Positions 1 to 8,883 of a stretch of 64,000 bases of DNA are shown here, one piece after another; positions within the stretch are counted from its first letter, which is position 1; every line of letters starts with the position of its first letter. The notes below the pieces were generated by a model. The model saw only the letters and a program-made list of their open reading frames with translations. It was not told the origin of the DNA and did no database searches. The position numbers were made by a program, and so were the translations under genes. The DNA is from Anaerolineales bacterium (GTDB taxonomy: Bacteria > Chloroflexota > Anaerolineae > Anaerolineales > UBA11579). The stretch lies in the NCBI GenBank assembly GCA_019637755.1, contig JAHBVC010000001.1, forward strand, positions 1 to 64,000. The letters are read 5' to 3'.

Positions 1-5
1 GGAAT

Positions 6-320
6 ATGGCAACTACCAAGCAGAAGATTCGTATCCGCCTCAAGGCTTACGATCACCGCGTGATCGATCAGTCGGCCAAACGCATCGTCGAAACGGCGGA
101 GCGCACCGGGGCGCGCGTGGTTGGCCCCGTGCCGCTGCCCACCAAGCGTGAGCTGTTCACCGTGCGCCGTTCCCCGTTCATCGATAAGGACTCGCACGAG
201 CACTTTGAGATCCGCACGCACAACCGCATCATCGATGTAATGGAGCCTGACTCCAAGACCATCGATATGCTCATGCGCCTCAACCTGCCGGCCGGCGTGG
301 ACATCGAGATCAAGATCTAG
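6..320 (+). CDS. rpsJ: 30S ribosomal protein S10
   Basis: S10 sits in the head of the 30S subunit and in other bacteria also pairs with NusB in antitermination. The 104-residue product has the normal family length and opens with [18 protein letters not shown]; the internal segment [14 protein letters not shown] and the motif [17 protein letters not shown] are typical. It is the first gene of the S10 cluster. Only five bases precede its ATG, so the promoter and any genes before it lie outside the window. A 261-base non-coding gap follows, which is unusual because S10 is normally tightly joined to L3. Confidence 0.97.
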   Translation: MATTKQKIRIRLKAYDHRVIDQSAKRIVETAERTGARVVGPVPLPTKRELFTVRRSPFIDKDSHEHFEIRTHNRIIDVMEPDSKTIDMLMRLNLPAGVDIEIKI

Positions 321-581
321 GTTGCGTAAGCCGGCGGCTTGGCCGCTGATCGGCACTGGACAGAGTAACGACTGTTTGGTATAGTTGTAGGCTGTGTGAA
401 CAAGCCTGCCCGCCGCAAGGCGGGCAGGCAGATATTCTGAGTAGGGGCAGCGTAAGAGCTGCCAGCCGGGGTGGCCCAAAGTGCCACCCACGTGCCGGCA
501 ACTGACTACACTGCTGCGGGATGATGCGGTCTTGCCCAGACTGACAGTCCCAGACAATTAAGTACGTAGGAGACAAACGAG
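321..581 (+). promoter_or_regulatory. Structured rpsJ-rplC intergenic leader
   Basis: This 261-base gap inside the S10 operon has no credible gene. It contains three consecutive perfect hairpins: an 11-bp stem 404-414/419-429 closed by a GCAA tetraloop, a 6-bp stem 446-451/458-463, and a 7-bp stem 469-475/483-489. None is followed by a T run, so they do not look like a simple terminator. Ribosomal protein operons are often controlled by such mRNA structures (L4 on the S10 leader in gammaproteobacteria), but there the leader lies before rpsJ. A role in autoregulation by L3, L4 or another product is inference. The rplC ribosome binding site TAGGAG follows near 567. Confidence 0.55.
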
Positions 582-1211
582 ATGTTCAAAGGGCTTATTG
601 GCAAGAAAATCGGTATGACCCAGATTTTCGACGAGCAAGGCCGCGCTGTGCCGGTTACGCTCCTCGAGGCTGGGCCTTGCTTTGTCACCCAGATCCGCCG
701 CCCGGATGTAGAAGGCTACAGTGCGGTGCAGCTGGGTTTTGGCGAAACCAAGGCCAAGCACCTCAGCGGTGGTCAGCTCGGCCACCTCAATCGCGTCAAG
801 GCGCCTACCTTGCGCTATCTGCGTGAATTCCGCACCAAACAACTTGAAGTCAAAGAAGGCGACACCGTCACGGTGGAGAGCTTTGCTGTGGGCGACGCGG
901 TGGATGTGATCAGCGTCAGCAAGGGTAAAGGCTTTGCCGGCGCCATGAAGCGCCACGGCTTTGGTGGTGGCCCCATGAGCCACGGCCAGTCGGACCGCCA
1001 GCGTGCTGTCGGCTCGATCGGTTCGGGCACCAGCCCCGGCCGCGTATGGAAGGGCAAGAAGTTGCCCGGCCACATGGGTGTGCGCCAGGTAACTACGCTC
1101 AACCTCAAGGTTGCCTTCGTGGACACTGAGAAGAACCTGATCGGCCTGCATGGCGCCGTCTCTGGCGGCAAAGGCGCGATCGTGACCATTCGTGAGGCGC
1201 GCAAGGCGTAA
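582..1211 (+). CDS. rplC: 50S ribosomal protein L3
   Basis: L3 is an early assembly protein whose extension reaches the peptidyl-transferase centre. The 209-residue sequence starts MFKGLIGKKIGMTQIFDE, a standard bacterial L3 start, and carries the conserved core KGKGFAGAMKRHGFGGGPMSHG and the GSIGSGTSPGRVWKGKK loop. A TAGGAG ribosome binding site lies about ten bases before the ATG. The gene stands directly downstream of the three-hairpin leader, so it is the first gene that leader could control. Confidence 0.97.
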   Translation: MFKGLIGKKIGMTQIFDEQGRAVPVTLLEAGPCFVTQIRRPDVEGYSAVQLGFGETKAKHLSGGQLGHLNRVKAPTLRYLREFRTKQLEVKEGDTVTVESFAVGDAVDVISVSKGKGFAGAMKRHGFGGGPMSHGQSDRQRAVGSIGSGTSPGRVWKGKKLPGHMGVRQVTTLNLKVAFVDTEKNLIGLHGAVSGGKGAIVTIREARKA

Positions 1212-1229
1212 GCCTGCGAGATATTCAAG

Positions 1230-1862
1230 ATGAAATTAGACGTATACACTCTCAAAGGCACCAAGCTCGACCAGCAGGCAGAACTGCCGGCCAGCGTGTT
1301 TGAAGCGCCGATCAACGTAGACCTGATGCACCAGGCGTACACGCGCCAGATGGCCAATGCGCACCTGGGCACGCGTAAGACCAAGACCCGCGCCGAAGTG
1401 AGCGGTGGTGGCCGCAAGCCCTGGAAGCAGAAGGGTACCGGCCGCGCCCGCCAAGGCTCCATCCGCTCGCCGCAGTGGGTGGGTGGTGGCAAGGTGCACA
1501 CCCCGCGCCCCAAGAGCTTCGAGCAGGACATGCCGCAGAAGATGCGCCAGGCCGCGCTGCGCTCGGCGCTCTCCTCCAAGGCGGCTGACCAGGACATCGT
1601 GCTGGTGGAGAACCTCGCTCTGGATGAGGCCAAGACCAAGATCGTGGCCGAGGCGCTGACCAAGCTGGTGGGCGAAAGCACCGCACTGTTGGTGCTGCCC
1701 AGCAAGGATGAAGATTACGTGCGCGTCGTACGCGCCGGCCGCAACCTGCAGAGCTGCAAGACCCTGCTGGCCAACTATCTGAACGTGCGTGACCTGCTGG
1801 GTTACGACAAGCTCATTCTGCCGCTGGATGCCATCAAGGCCATCGAAAGTGCGCTGGGATAA
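1230..1862 (+). CDS. rplD: 50S ribosomal protein L4
   Basis: L4 lines the peptide exit tunnel and in some bacteria represses its own S10 operon. The 210-residue protein shows the conserved loop GGGRKPWKQKGTGRARQG and the following SIRSPQWVGGG, which form the tunnel extension. Spacing from rplC is 18 bases. Whether it binds the hairpin leader at 321-581 cannot be told from sequence. Confidence 0.97.
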   Translation: MKLDVYTLKGTKLDQQAELPASVFEAPINVDLMHQAYTRQMANAHLGTRKTKTRAEVSGGGRKPWKQKGTGRARQGSIRSPQWVGGGKVHTPRPKSFEQDMPQKMRQAALRSALSSKAADQDIVLVENLALDEAKTKIVAEALTKLVGESTALLVLPSKDEDYVRVVRAGRNLQSCKTLLANYLNVRDLLGYDKLILPLDAIKAIESALG

Positions 1863-1879
1863 GCGGAGTAGGTGCTGAT

Positions 1880-2182
1880 ATGACGACCGTTTACGACATT
1901 CTGGTGCGCCCGCTGGTAACGGAAAAAACCAATTACCAGACCGGCAAATTGCGCCAGGTTACTTTTGAAGTGCACAAAGATGCCAACAAGGCCATGATCA
2001 AGGACGCCATCGAATTGGTGTTTGGCGTCAAGGTGCAGCGCGTCAATGTGATCCAGGTGGCGCCCAAGCGTGGCCGCCATGCCCGCAGCCGCCAGATGCG
2101 CATTCGCAAAAGCGGCTACAAAAAGGCCCTGGTCACACTGATGCCTGGTGAGACCATCGATATTTTTGAAGGTGTGAAGTAA
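1880..2182 (+). CDS. rplW: 50S ribosomal protein L23
   Basis: L23 sits at the tunnel exit and docks trigger factor and SRP. The product has 100 residues, begins [17 protein letters not shown] (the family hallmark is the RPxxTEK segment) and carries the basic loop [20 protein letters not shown]. Its TAA shares one base with the ATG of rplB, implying translational coupling. Confidence 0.96.
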   Translation: MTTVYDILVRPLVTEKTNYQTGKLRQVTFEVHKDANKAMIKDAIELVFGVKVQRVNVIQVAPKRGRHARSRQMRIRKSGYKKALVTLMPGETIDIFEGVK

Positions 2183-3018
2183 TGGCTGTTAAAAATTACA
2201 AGCCGACAACCCCCGGGCGCCGTGGGGCCAGTGGGTACACATTTGACGAAGTCACCAAGTCCACCCCGGAGCGTTCGCTGCTGGCCAAGAAGGTCAAGAG
2301 CGGTGGGCGCAACGTGCGCGGCAAGATCACCGTACGTCATCGTGGTGGCGGCCACCGCCAGCGCCTGCGCATCGTTGACTTTCGCCGGGACAAGCATGAT
2401 ATCCCCGCTAAGGTAGCCGGCATCGAGTATGACCCGAACCGCACCGCCTACCTGGCGCTGCTGCACTACGCCGATGGCGAGAAGCGCTACATCCTGGCGC
2501 CGCTCGGCCTGAAGACCGGTGACACGGTTGTCACTGGCCCCGGAGCGGAAATTCGCGTGGGCAATGCGTTGCCGCTGGCCAATATCCCCACCGGTACGGT
2601 GGTGCACAACATTGAGCTCAAAGAGGGCAAGGGCGGCCAGCTCGTGCGCTCGGCCGGCTCAGGTGCGCAGATCGCTGCCAAAGAGGGCGAATATGCCCAG
2701 ATTCGTATGCCCTCGGGCGAAGTGCGCCTGATCGGCCAGAACTGCTATGCCACCATTGGCCAGCTCGGCAATGTAGATCACGGCAACATCAAGCTCGGCA
2801 AAGCCGGCCGCACCCGCCATCGTGGCATCCGCCCGACGGTGCGTGGCTCGGCGATGACCCCGCGCGACCATCCGCACGGTGGTGGTGAGGGTCGCCAGCC
2901 GATCGGTATGGCTGGCCCGAAGAGCCCGTGGGGCAAGCCGACCCTCGGCAAGAAGACCCGGCGCAACAAGCGCACGGACAAGTTCATTTTGCGTGGCCGC
3001 GCGAGCAAGAAGCGCTAG
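2182..3018 (+). CDS. rplB: 50S ribosomal protein L2
   Basis: L2 is needed for subunit joining and lies close to the peptidyl-transferase site. The 278-residue length is typical. The C-terminal signature [15 protein letters not shown] with the conserved histidine and the [13 protein letters not shown] tail are intact. The N terminus [15 protein letters not shown] is standard. It overlaps rplW by one base. Confidence 0.98.
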   Translation: MAVKNYKPTTPGRRGASGYTFDEVTKSTPERSLLAKKVKSGGRNVRGKITVRHRGGGHRQRLRIVDFRRDKHDIPAKVAGIEYDPNRTAYLALLHYADGEKRYILAPLGLKTGDTVVTGPGAEIRVGNALPLANIPTGTVVHNIELKEGKGGQLVRSAGSGAQIAAKEGEYAQIRMPSGEVRLIGQNCYATIGQLGNVDHGNIKLGKAGRTRHRGIRPTVRGSAMTPRDHPHGGGEGRQPIGMAGPKSPWGKPTLGKKTRRNKRTDKFILRGRASKKR

Positions 3019-3041
3019 GCTAACGGCTGGAGATTTAAATT

Positions 3042-3326
3042 ATGGGACGTTCACTTAAAAAAGGGCCGTTTGTAGAGCCGAAGCTTCTGAAGAAGATCGA
3101 GGCGATGAACGAGCGCAAAGAGAAAAAAGTTATCCGCACCTGGAGCCGTGCCAGCCAGATCTTCCCGCAGATGGTGGGCCACACCATCGCGGTGCATGAT
3201 GGCCGCCGCCATGTGCCGATCTACATCACTGAAAATATGGTGGGGCACCGCCTGGGCGAATTTGCGCCCACGCGCACCTTCCGAGGCCACGTGAATGAAA
3301 AGGCCTCGGACGCGAAGGGACGATAA
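3042..3326 (+). CDS. rpsS: 30S ribosomal protein S19
   Basis: S19 binds 16S rRNA in the 30S head next to S13. The product has 94 residues, starts [18 protein letters not shown] and contains the conserved [18 protein letters not shown] and [13 protein letters not shown] segments. It lies in the canonical position between rplB and rplV, three bases before the latter. Confidence 0.97.
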   Translation: MGRSLKKGPFVEPKLLKKIEAMNERKEKKVIRTWSRASQIFPQMVGHTIAVHDGRRHVPIYITENMVGHRLGEFAPTRTFRGHVNEKASDAKGR

Positions 3327-3329
3327 GGC

Positions 3330-3722
3330 ATGGCTGACTTTCAAGCGACCCTGAGCAACGCCTCCATCTCGGCGCAGAAGATGCGCCTGGTGGTAGACCT
3401 GGTGCGTGGTAAGAGCGCCCAGCAGGCCGTTACCATCCTCACCTTCACCCCCAGCAAGGCGGCCCAGCCGCTGCTCAAGCTGGTGAAATCTGCGATTGCC
3501 AGTGCCGCGCAGAACCAGGGTGTTGGGATCGAAGAGTTGTATGTGCACGCCATCACCGCAGACGAAGCGCCGACACGCAAATGGCGCCGCTTCGGAGCGC
3601 GTGGGCGCTTCAAGCCCATGTTCCGCCGCAGCTCGCACGTCACCGTGACCCTGCGCCAGCGTGCCGCTGCCCAGACCACTGCCCCGGCCAGCAAGGCAAC
3701 TGCGGCCAAGGCCGAGAAGTAG
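3330..3722 (+). CDS. rplV: 50S ribosomal protein L22
   Basis: L22 contacts all 23S domains and its beta-hairpin lines the exit tunnel. The 130-residue product contains the tunnel loop segment RRFGARGRFKPMFRRSSH. It carries an Ala/Thr/Lys-rich C-terminal tail of about 20 residues beyond the usual core of about 110, probably a disordered rRNA-binding extension. Confidence 0.96.
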   Translation: MADFQATLSNASISAQKMRLVVDLVRGKSAQQAVTILTFTPSKAAQPLLKLVKSAIASAAQNQGVGIEELYVHAITADEAPTRKWRRFGARGRFKPMFRRSSHVTVTLRQRAAAQTTAPASKATAAKAEK

Positions 3723-3731
3723 GAGAAGATC

Positions 3732-4409
3732 ATGGGTCGTAAAGTAGATCCGCGAGGCTTTCGCCTCAAGATTAATAAGACCTGGGATGGCCGCTGGTTT
3801 GCCGAAGGCAAAGACTACGTAGACCGCCTGCACCAGGATTTTGCCATTCGCAAGATGGTGCAAGACAAGGCGCCGCGGGCCGGCATCTCCAAGGTTGAAG
3901 TGGAGCGCTTCCCTGGCAGCGTCAAGATCTCCGTGCACACCGCCAAGCCGGGCATCCTCATCGGCAAGAAGGGCGAGAACGTCAAAGAATTGCGCCGTTC
4001 GCTCGAAGCCCTGGTGGGTATGAAGATCGAGCTCGACATCAAGGAGATCAAGGATCCCGATCTGGATGCCAAGCTGGTTGCGGTCAACATCGCCGATCAG
4101 CTCGAGCGCCGCATCAGCTACCGCCGTGCCATCAACCGCGCCCTGCAGCAGACCATGCGTGCCGGCGCCGGTGGCATCAAGGTAGAAGTCGCCGGCCGCC
4201 TGGGCGGCTCCGATATGTCTCGCCGCATTTGGATGCGCGAGGGCCGCGTGCCCCTGCACACCCTGCGTGCCGACATTGACTACGCCATTGCCGAAGCGCA
4301 CACCCAGTACAGCTCGATCGGTATCAAGGTGTGGGTGTACCGTGGCGAGGGCAAGGCCGAAACTGAGGCCGAGCCGGAAACCAGCGAAGGCGTGTACGTC
4401 AGCGAATAA
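3732..4409 (+). CDS. rpsC: 30S ribosomal protein S3
   Basis: S3 lies at the mRNA entry channel and takes part in the ribosomal helicase activity. The product has 225 residues with the type II KH domain in the N-terminal half (GKKGENVKELRRSLE) and the C-terminal signature VAGRLGGSDMSRRIWMREG. An acidic tail (ETEAEPETSEG) ends the protein. Start MGRKVDPRGFRLKI is typical. Confidence 0.97.
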   Translation: MGRKVDPRGFRLKINKTWDGRWFAEGKDYVDRLHQDFAIRKMVQDKAPRAGISKVEVERFPGSVKISVHTAKPGILIGKKGENVKELRRSLEALVGMKIELDIKEIKDPDLDAKLVAVNIADQLERRISYRRAINRALQQTMRAGAGGIKVEVAGRLGGSDMSRRIWMREGRVPLHTLRADIDYAIAEAHTQYSSIGIKVWVYRGEGKAETEAEPETSEGVYVSE

Positions 4410-4437
4410 GCTGATGACAAGGAATTAGGACAAGCAT

Positions 4438-4860
4438 ATGTTGCAACCAAAACGTTTCAAGTTCCCCAAGATGCACCGCGGCCGCATGCGTGGCAAAGCG
4501 CAGCGTGGCGCCGAAGTGCATTTTGGCGAGTATGGCCTGCAGGCGCTGGAGCCACATTGGATCTCCGGCCGCCAGTTGGAAGCCTGCCGCCGCGCCATTG
4601 TGCGTGAGGCACGCCGCCGCGGGAAAGTATGGATCCGCGTCTTCCCCGACAAGCCGATCACCAAGCGTGCCGCCGAAACCCGCATGGGTAAGGGTAAGGG
4701 TAGCGTGGAGTACTACGCCGCCGTCGTGCGCCCGGGGACGGTGCTGTTCGAGGTAGCCGGTATGCCGCCCGAGGTCGCTCAGCGCGGCCTGGAGCTGGCC
4801 GCGGCCAAGCTGCCCATTCGCACCAAGATCATCAAGCGCATTGAGTTCCTGAGCGAGTAA
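4438..4860 (+). CDS. rplP: 50S ribosomal protein L16
   Basis: L16 organises the A-site tRNA region of the 50S subunit. The 140-residue protein has the conserved start [17 protein letters not shown], the [16 protein letters not shown] helix and the segment [18 protein letters not shown]. It sits 28 bases after rpsC and 5 bases before rpmC, in the standard order. Confidence 0.97.
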   Translation: MLQPKRFKFPKMHRGRMRGKAQRGAEVHFGEYGLQALEPHWISGRQLEACRRAIVREARRRGKVWIRVFPDKPITKRAAETRMGKGKGSVEYYAAVVRPGTVLFEVAGMPPEVAQRGLELAAAKLPIRTKIIKRIEFLSE

Positions 4861-4865
4861 CCGAG

Positions 4866-5126
4866 ATGGCTAAAGCAACCAAAGCAGCAGACCTGCGCAA
4901 ATTGACCAGTCAGCAGATCGTCGAGCAGATTGACGAAGCCCGTGAGCAGCTCATGCGCATGCGCTTCCAAAAGGCCACCGGCGAACTGACCGACCAGAAT
5001 GCCCCGCGTGCCCAGCGCCGCAAGATCGCCCAACTGATGACGATCTTGAAGGAAAAGGGCGCCGTAGAGGCGGGCGGTGTGCCTGCCAAGGCCGCCGCGG
5101 ACAAGAAAACAGAAGGTGAAGCATGA
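4866..5126 (+). CDS. rpmC: 50S ribosomal protein L29
   Basis: L29 lies beside L23 at the exit tunnel and helps form the chaperone docking site. The 86-residue product contains the core LRKLTSQQIVEQIDEAREQ and RRKIAQLMTILKE; it is longer than the common 60-70 residues because of an Ala/Lys/Glu-rich C-terminal tail of about 20 residues. The last four bases overlap the start of rpsQ (ATGA). Confidence 0.95.
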   Translation: MAKATKAADLRKLTSQQIVEQIDEAREQLMRMRFQKATGELTDQNAPRAQRRKIAQLMTILKEKGAVEAGGVPAKAAADKKTEGEA

Positions 5127-5383
5127 ACAAGCGCCGCCAAATTGAAGCCGTTGTAACCAGCAATAAGATGGACAAGACGGTCGTCGTACGCACTACCCGC
5201 AGCTTCCGCCACCCGGTCTACGGCAAAGTGGTTGAGGCGCAGCACAAGCTGGTGGCCCATGATGAATTGGGCTGCAAGATTGGCGATACCGTGCGCATCG
5301 TGGAGAGCCGTCCCATCTCCAAGACCAAGCGCTGGGTGGTGGTGGAAATCATCAACAGCTCGGTCAAGGAAGAGGTGGCCTAG
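5123..5383 (+). CDS. rpsQ: 30S ribosomal protein S17
   Basis: S17 is a primary 16S rRNA-binding protein with an OB fold. The product has 86 residues and contains the family segments VVTSNKMDKTVVVRTTRSFRH and IGDTVRIVESRPISKTKRW. It overlaps rpmC by four bases and abuts rplN without a gap, so the three genes are probably translationally coupled. Confidence 0.97.
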   Translation: MNKRRQIEAVVTSNKMDKTVVVRTTRSFRHPVYGKVVEAQHKLVAHDELGCKIGDTVRIVESRPISKTKRWVVVEIINSSVKEEVA

Positions 5384-5755
5384 ATGATCCAGCACGAAAC
5401 TCGTGTGCGTGTTGCCGATAACAGCGGCGCGCGCGAACTGCTCGTCATGCATGTGGTCGGCAGCACCCGCCGCCGCTACGCCAGCATTGGTGACATCGTG
5501 GTCGGCACCGTCAAGAGTGCCATCCCGGCCGGTGCGGTGAAGAAGAGCGAAGTGGTGCGCGCCGTCATCGTGCGCATCTCCAAAGAATGGCGCCGTGAAG
5601 ACGGCTCCTACATTCGCTTTGACGACAACGCTGCCGTCATTTTGGAAGGCACGACCACCAACCCCAAGGGCACCCGCATTTTTGGGCCGGTGGCCCGTGA
5701 ATTACGCGATAAGGGCTTCATGCGCATTGTTTCCCTGGCGCCTGAAGTGCTGTAG
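5384..5755 (+). CDS. rplN: 50S ribosomal protein L14
   Basis: L14 forms an intersubunit bridge and is the docking site for the silencing factor RsfS. The product has the usual length of 123 residues. It begins [18 protein letters not shown] and ends with the conserved [19 protein letters not shown]. It starts immediately after the rpsQ stop codon. Confidence 0.97.
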   Translation: MIQHETRVRVADNSGARELLVMHVVGSTRRRYASIGDIVVGTVKSAIPAGAVKKSEVVRAVIVRISKEWRREDGSYIRFDDNAAVILEGTTTNPKGTRIFGPVARELRDKGFMRIVSLAPEVL

Positions 5756-5763
5756 GAGTGATC

Positions 5764-6099
5764 GTGAAGGTTAAGCTGAAAATTCGCAAGGGCGACACGG
5801 TGGAAGTGGTCACCGGCAAAGAGGTGGATAAGGGCAAGCGTGCCGAAGTGATTCGCGTGCTGCCCAAGACCAACCGTCTGGTCGTTCAAGGTGTAAACAT
5901 GCGCAAGCGTCACCAGCGCGCCAGCCAGCAGGATGGCCGCCAGGTGAATGCCGGCATCGTGGAATTTGAGGGCCCGCTCTCGATCTCCAACGTCATGCTG
6001 GTGTGCCCCTCGTGCAGCAAGCCCGTTCGTGTGGGCTTCAAGCGCAGCGAGCAGGGCTCTCAGCGTGTGTGCAAGAACTGTGGCAAGGATATCGACTAA
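5764..6099 (+). CDS. rplX: 50S ribosomal protein L24, zinc-ribbon type
   Basis: L24 initiates 50S assembly through its KOW domain, here in the first 40 residues (KLKIRKGDTVEVVTGK). I choose the GTG at 5764 rather than the in-frame GTG at 5758 because the AGGAG ribosome binding site occupies 5754-5758 and would overlap the earlier codon; this gives 111 residues. Two CxxC pairs (CPSC and CKNC) in the C-terminal half should form a zinc ribbon, as in the zinc-binding variant of this family. Confidence 0.95.
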   Translation: MKVKLKIRKGDTVEVVTGKEVDKGKRAEVIRVLPKTNRLVVQGVNMRKRHQRASQQDGRQVNAGIVEFEGPLSISNVMLVCPSCSKPVRVGFKRSEQGSQRVCKNCGKDID

Positions 6100-6134
6100 G
6101 CCCAAGGGCATAGTTTGATCTAGGAGTGAAATTA

Positions 6135-6683
6135 ATGGCTCATTATTTGAAAGAGCGGTACACGCAGGAAGTCAGCCCGGCCTTGATGAAGGCACTCGGC
6201 TTGGCCAATGTGATGCAAGTACCCCGCATCCAGAAAATTGTCTTGAACGTTGGCTTGGGCAAGGCCAAAGACGAATCGAAGGCCTTTGATGGCGCGGTGA
6301 ATGACCTCACCATCATCACCGGCCAGAAGCCGATGATTACGCGTGCCCGCAAAGACATTGCGAACTTCGCCTTGCGCGCCGGCCGCCCGATCGGTGTCAA
6401 AGTCACCCTGCGGGGCGACAAAATGTGGTCGTTCTATGACCGCCTGGTCAACATCGCCTTGCCGCGCATGCGTGACTTTCGTGGCGTGCCCGCCGATGCG
6501 TTCGACGGCCGTGGCAACTACACCTTGGGCCTCTCGGAGCAGTTGATCTTCCCTGAGATCCAGTATGACAACATCGAACAAGTGCGTGGCCTGGAAGTCA
6601 CCATCGTAACCAGCGCCCGCAACGATGACGAGGGCCGCGCCCTGCTGCAGTTGATGGGCATGCCCTTCAAGAAGGAAGGCTAA
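6135..6683 (+). CDS. rplE: 50S ribosomal protein L5
   Basis: L5 binds 5S rRNA and contacts the P-site tRNA. The ATG at 6135 is preferred to the in-frame GTG at 6126 because AGGAG at 6122-6126 gives proper spacing only to the former; the product has 182 residues. The conserved RRxR-like strand ([18 protein letters not shown]), [14 protein letters not shown] and the region [20 protein letters not shown] identify the family. Confidence 0.96.
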   Translation: MAHYLKERYTQEVSPALMKALGLANVMQVPRIQKIVLNVGLGKAKDESKAFDGAVNDLTIITGQKPMITRARKDIANFALRAGRPIGVKVTLRGDKMWSFYDRLVNIALPRMRDFRGVPADAFDGRGNYTLGLSEQLIFPEIQYDNIEQVRGLEVTIVTSARNDDEGRALLQLMGMPFKKEG

Positions 6684-6686
6684 TCC

Positions 6687-6869
6687 ATGGCCAAAAAATC
6701 AATCATTACGCGTGAAACGCGCCGCCAGTTTTCCAACCAGGTGCGCAACCGCTGCAAAGTCTGCGGCCGCCCGCGCGGCTACATGCGCCGGTTTGGCCTG
6801 TGCCGCATTTGCTTCCGCCAGTATGCGCTGGAAGGCAAAATCCCCGGCGTGGTGAAAGCGTCTTGGTAG
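6687..6869 (+). CDS. rpsN: 30S ribosomal protein S14 type Z
   Basis: S14 lies in the 30S head. The 60-residue product is the short zinc-binding form: [20 protein letters not shown] supplies the four cysteine ligands. The zinc-independent S14 form of about 90-100 residues is not seen in this window. It sits three bases after rplE and 16 before rpsH. Confidence 0.97.
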   Translation: MAKKSIITRETRRQFSNQVRNRCKVCGRPRGYMRRFGLCRICFRQYALEGKIPGVVKASW

Positions 6870-6885
6870 GCGCGGAGGAACGATC

Positions 6886-7293
6886 ATGGCAATGACTGAC
6901 CCGATCTCCGATATGCTCACCCGCATCCGCAATGGCGTGATGGCGGGCCATGCCCTGGTGGGTATGCCCAGCTCGCGCCTCAAGGCGGCGATTGCGGCCA
7001 TCCTCAAAGAAGAAGGTTTCATTGAGGATTATGAAGTCGTAGAAGACGGCGCCTTCAAGGTGCTGCGCATTCAGCTGAAGTACGTGGGTGACCGCCGCCA
7101 GCGCCGCCCGGTGATTTCCGGCCTCGAGCGCGTCAGCAGCCCAGGCCGCCGTGTATACGCCAAACGCAGTGAAATTCCCTGGGTGCTCTCCGGCCTCGGC
7201 ACTGCGATTCTCTCCACCCCCAAGGGTGTGATGAGCGGCCGCCGTGCCCGCCAGATGGGCGTGGGCGGCGAGATCTTGTGCAAGGTATGGTAA
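6886..7293 (+). CDS. rpsH: 30S ribosomal protein S8
   Basis: S8 is a primary 16S rRNA-binding protein and, in E. coli, the repressor of the spc operon. The product has 135 residues and contains [13 protein letters not shown] at the start and the C-terminal [23 protein letters not shown], both diagnostic. A GGAGGA site lies before the ATG at 6886; the second in-frame ATG at 6892 is less well spaced. A 51-base gap to rplF holds a small GGC/GCC hairpin but no gene. Confidence 0.97.
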   Translation: MAMTDPISDMLTRIRNGVMAGHALVGMPSSRLKAAIAAILKEEGFIEDYEVVEDGAFKVLRIQLKYVGDRRQRRPVISGLERVSSPGRRVYAKRSEIPWVLSGLGTAILSTPKGVMSGRRARQMGVGGEILCKVW

Positions 7294-7344
7294 ACAGCTT
7301 CGCCGCTGGCCATGCCAGCCGCTCGCAGTGTTTGGAGGTACTAA

Positions 7345-7890
7345 GTGTCTAGAGTAGGACGTTTGCCAGTTGAAATTCCTTCCGGTGTGGAAGTGAGCAT
7401 CAACGGCTCTACGATTAAAGTGAAAGGCCCCAAGGGCGAGCTTTCGCACACCTTCCCGGCGGAAATCAGCTTCGAGAAGGATGGCGCCAACCTGTTGGTC
7501 AAGCGCGTGGACGATGAAAAGTTCAGCCGCAGCATCCATGGCACCGCGCGTGCTGTGGTGCGCAACATGGTCACCGGCACCAGCGAGGGCTTCAATAAAA
7601 TTCTCGAAGTACAGGGTGTGGGCTATCGCGCCGAGATCAAAGGCAAGAACTTGATCCTGCACGTTGGCTACTCCAACCCTGTCGAGCTCGAGCCGCCAGC
7701 GGGCATCAGCTATGCCACTGCCGAAGGCGGCCAGATTGTGATCAGTGGCCACGATAAAGTGCTGGTGGGTGAAACTGCCGCACGCGTGCGCAAGGTGCGC
7801 CCGCCCGAGCCGTACAAAGGCAAGGGTATTCGCTACAAGGGTGAAGTGGTTCGCCTCAAGGCCGGTAAGGCTGCCAAGGCGGCAGGGTAA
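7345..7890 (+). CDS. rplF: 50S ribosomal protein L6
   Basis: L6 lies near the factor-binding site of the 50S subunit. It uses a GTG start (GTGTCTAGAGTAGG) preceded by TTTGGAGG. The 181-residue protein begins MSRVGRLPVEIPSGV and ends with the conserved RKVRPPEPYKGKGIRYKGE, the L6 signature. Both domains of the duplicated fold appear present. Confidence 0.97.
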   Translation: MSRVGRLPVEIPSGVEVSINGSTIKVKGPKGELSHTFPAEISFEKDGANLLVKRVDDEKFSRSIHGTARAVVRNMVTGTSEGFNKILEVQGVGYRAEIKGKNLILHVGYSNPVELEPPAGISYATAEGGQIVISGHDKVLVGETAARVRKVRPPEPYKGKGIRYKGEVVRLKAGKAAKAAG

Positions 7891-7903
7891 AGGTTGAGAG
7901 ACA

Positions 7904-8269
7904 ATGGCAACGAAAACTAGAGCACAAGCTCGTCAGAAGCGCCATACCCGTGTGCGCGGCAAGATCAGCGGCACGGCCCAGCGCCCCCGCCTCAACGTCT
8001 TCCGCAGTCTGAGCGGCATCTACGTTCAGCTGATCGATGATGTCGCCGGCCGCACGCTGCTTTCGGCGTCCAGCATTGACGCCGAGCTGCGTGGCAGCAT
8101 GCAGGGCAAGAACAAGACCGAGCAAGCCCGCATGGTGGGCGAGGCGGTGGCCAAGCGTGCCCAGGCCAAGGGCATCAAGCACGTTGTGATGGACCGTGGC
8201 GGCTTCCGCTATGCCGGCCGCATCAAGGCCCTGGCCGATGGCGCCCGCCAGGAAGGACTTGAATTCTAG
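7904..8269 (+). CDS. rplR: 50S ribosomal protein L18
   Basis: L18 binds 5S rRNA together with L5. The product has 121 residues with the segments [20 protein letters not shown] near the start and [21 protein letters not shown] at the end, both typical. Its stop codon lies inside a stem-loop (8258-8295) that runs up to the rpsE ribosome binding site. Confidence 0.97.
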   Translation: MATKTRAQARQKRHTRVRGKISGTAQRPRLNVFRSLSGIYVQLIDDVAGRTLLSASSIDAELRGSMQGKNKTEQARMVGEAVAKRAQAKGIKHVVMDRGGFRYAGRIKALADGARQEGLEF

Positions 8270-8295
8270 TTTGCTGGCGCAAACACGAATTCAAG
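8258..8295 (+). promoter_or_regulatory. Hairpin at the rplR-rpsE junction
   Basis: A two-part stem-loop spans the rplR stop codon. The outer stem is nine perfect base pairs, CTTGAATTC (8258-8266) with GAATTCAAG (8287-8295). A two-base internal loop follows, then a five-pair inner stem GTTTG/CAAAC around the loop CTGGCG. The rpsE ribosome binding site TAGGAG begins at the very next base. There is no T run, so a translational role is more likely than termination; this is inference. Confidence 0.5.
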
Positions 8296-8310
8296 TAGGA
8301 GAAGAAACCT

Positions 8311-8883
8311 ATGGCTGATACGAAACAACGCACCAGAAAAGACCGCAAGAGCGAAGCGCCTGCCTACGAAGCGGCCTTCGAGCTGGAAGAAAAGACGATC
8401 GAGATTCGCCGTGTATCCAAAGTGGTACAGGGTGGCCGCCGTTTCGCCTTCCGCGTCACCGTCGTTGTGGGTGACCACAGCGGCCAGGTGAGCGCTGGGG
8501 TGGGTAAGGCCACCACGGTGCCCGAAGCGATCCGCAAAGCCACCACGCGCGCCCGCAAAGCGCTGCGCCGCATGAATGTATACGGTGGCACCATCCCGCA
8601 TGCCGTGATCGGCCGCATGGGTGGCGCCGAAGTGCTGCTCAAGCCCGCCTCTCCGGGTACCGGTGTGATCGCCGGTGGTGGTGTGCGTGCGGTGATGCAG
8701 GCCGTCGGCGTGCGTGACATCCTCACCAAATCGATGGGCAGCAACAATATCCACAACGTGGTGATGGCTACCCTCGACGCGCTCGACCAACTCAAGTCTG
8801 TGGACGAGCAGGCTCGCCTGCGCGGCAAAGACGTGAAGGAACTCAAACCCTTCTGGGACCGAGGCAAGAAGAATGGCAGCTAA
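8311..8883 (+). CDS. rpsE: 30S ribosomal protein S5
   Basis: S5 works at the mRNA entry site and influences decoding accuracy. The 190-residue protein shows the N-terminal double-stranded RNA-binding fold (RRVSKVVQGGRRFAFRVTVVVG) and the C-terminal MGSNNIHNVVMATLDAL segment. It has an extended charged N terminus compared with E. coli S5. The gene overlaps rpmD by 11 bases. Confidence 0.97.
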   Translation: MADTKQRTRKDRKSEAPAYEAAFELEEKTIEIRRVSKVVQGGRRFAFRVTVVVGDHSGQVSAGVGKATTVPEAIRKATTRARKALRRMNVYGGTIPHAVIGRMGGAEVLLKPASPGTGVIAGGGVRAVMQAVGVRDILTKSMGSNNIHNVVMATLDALDQLKSVDEQARLRGKDVKELKPFWDRGKKNGS

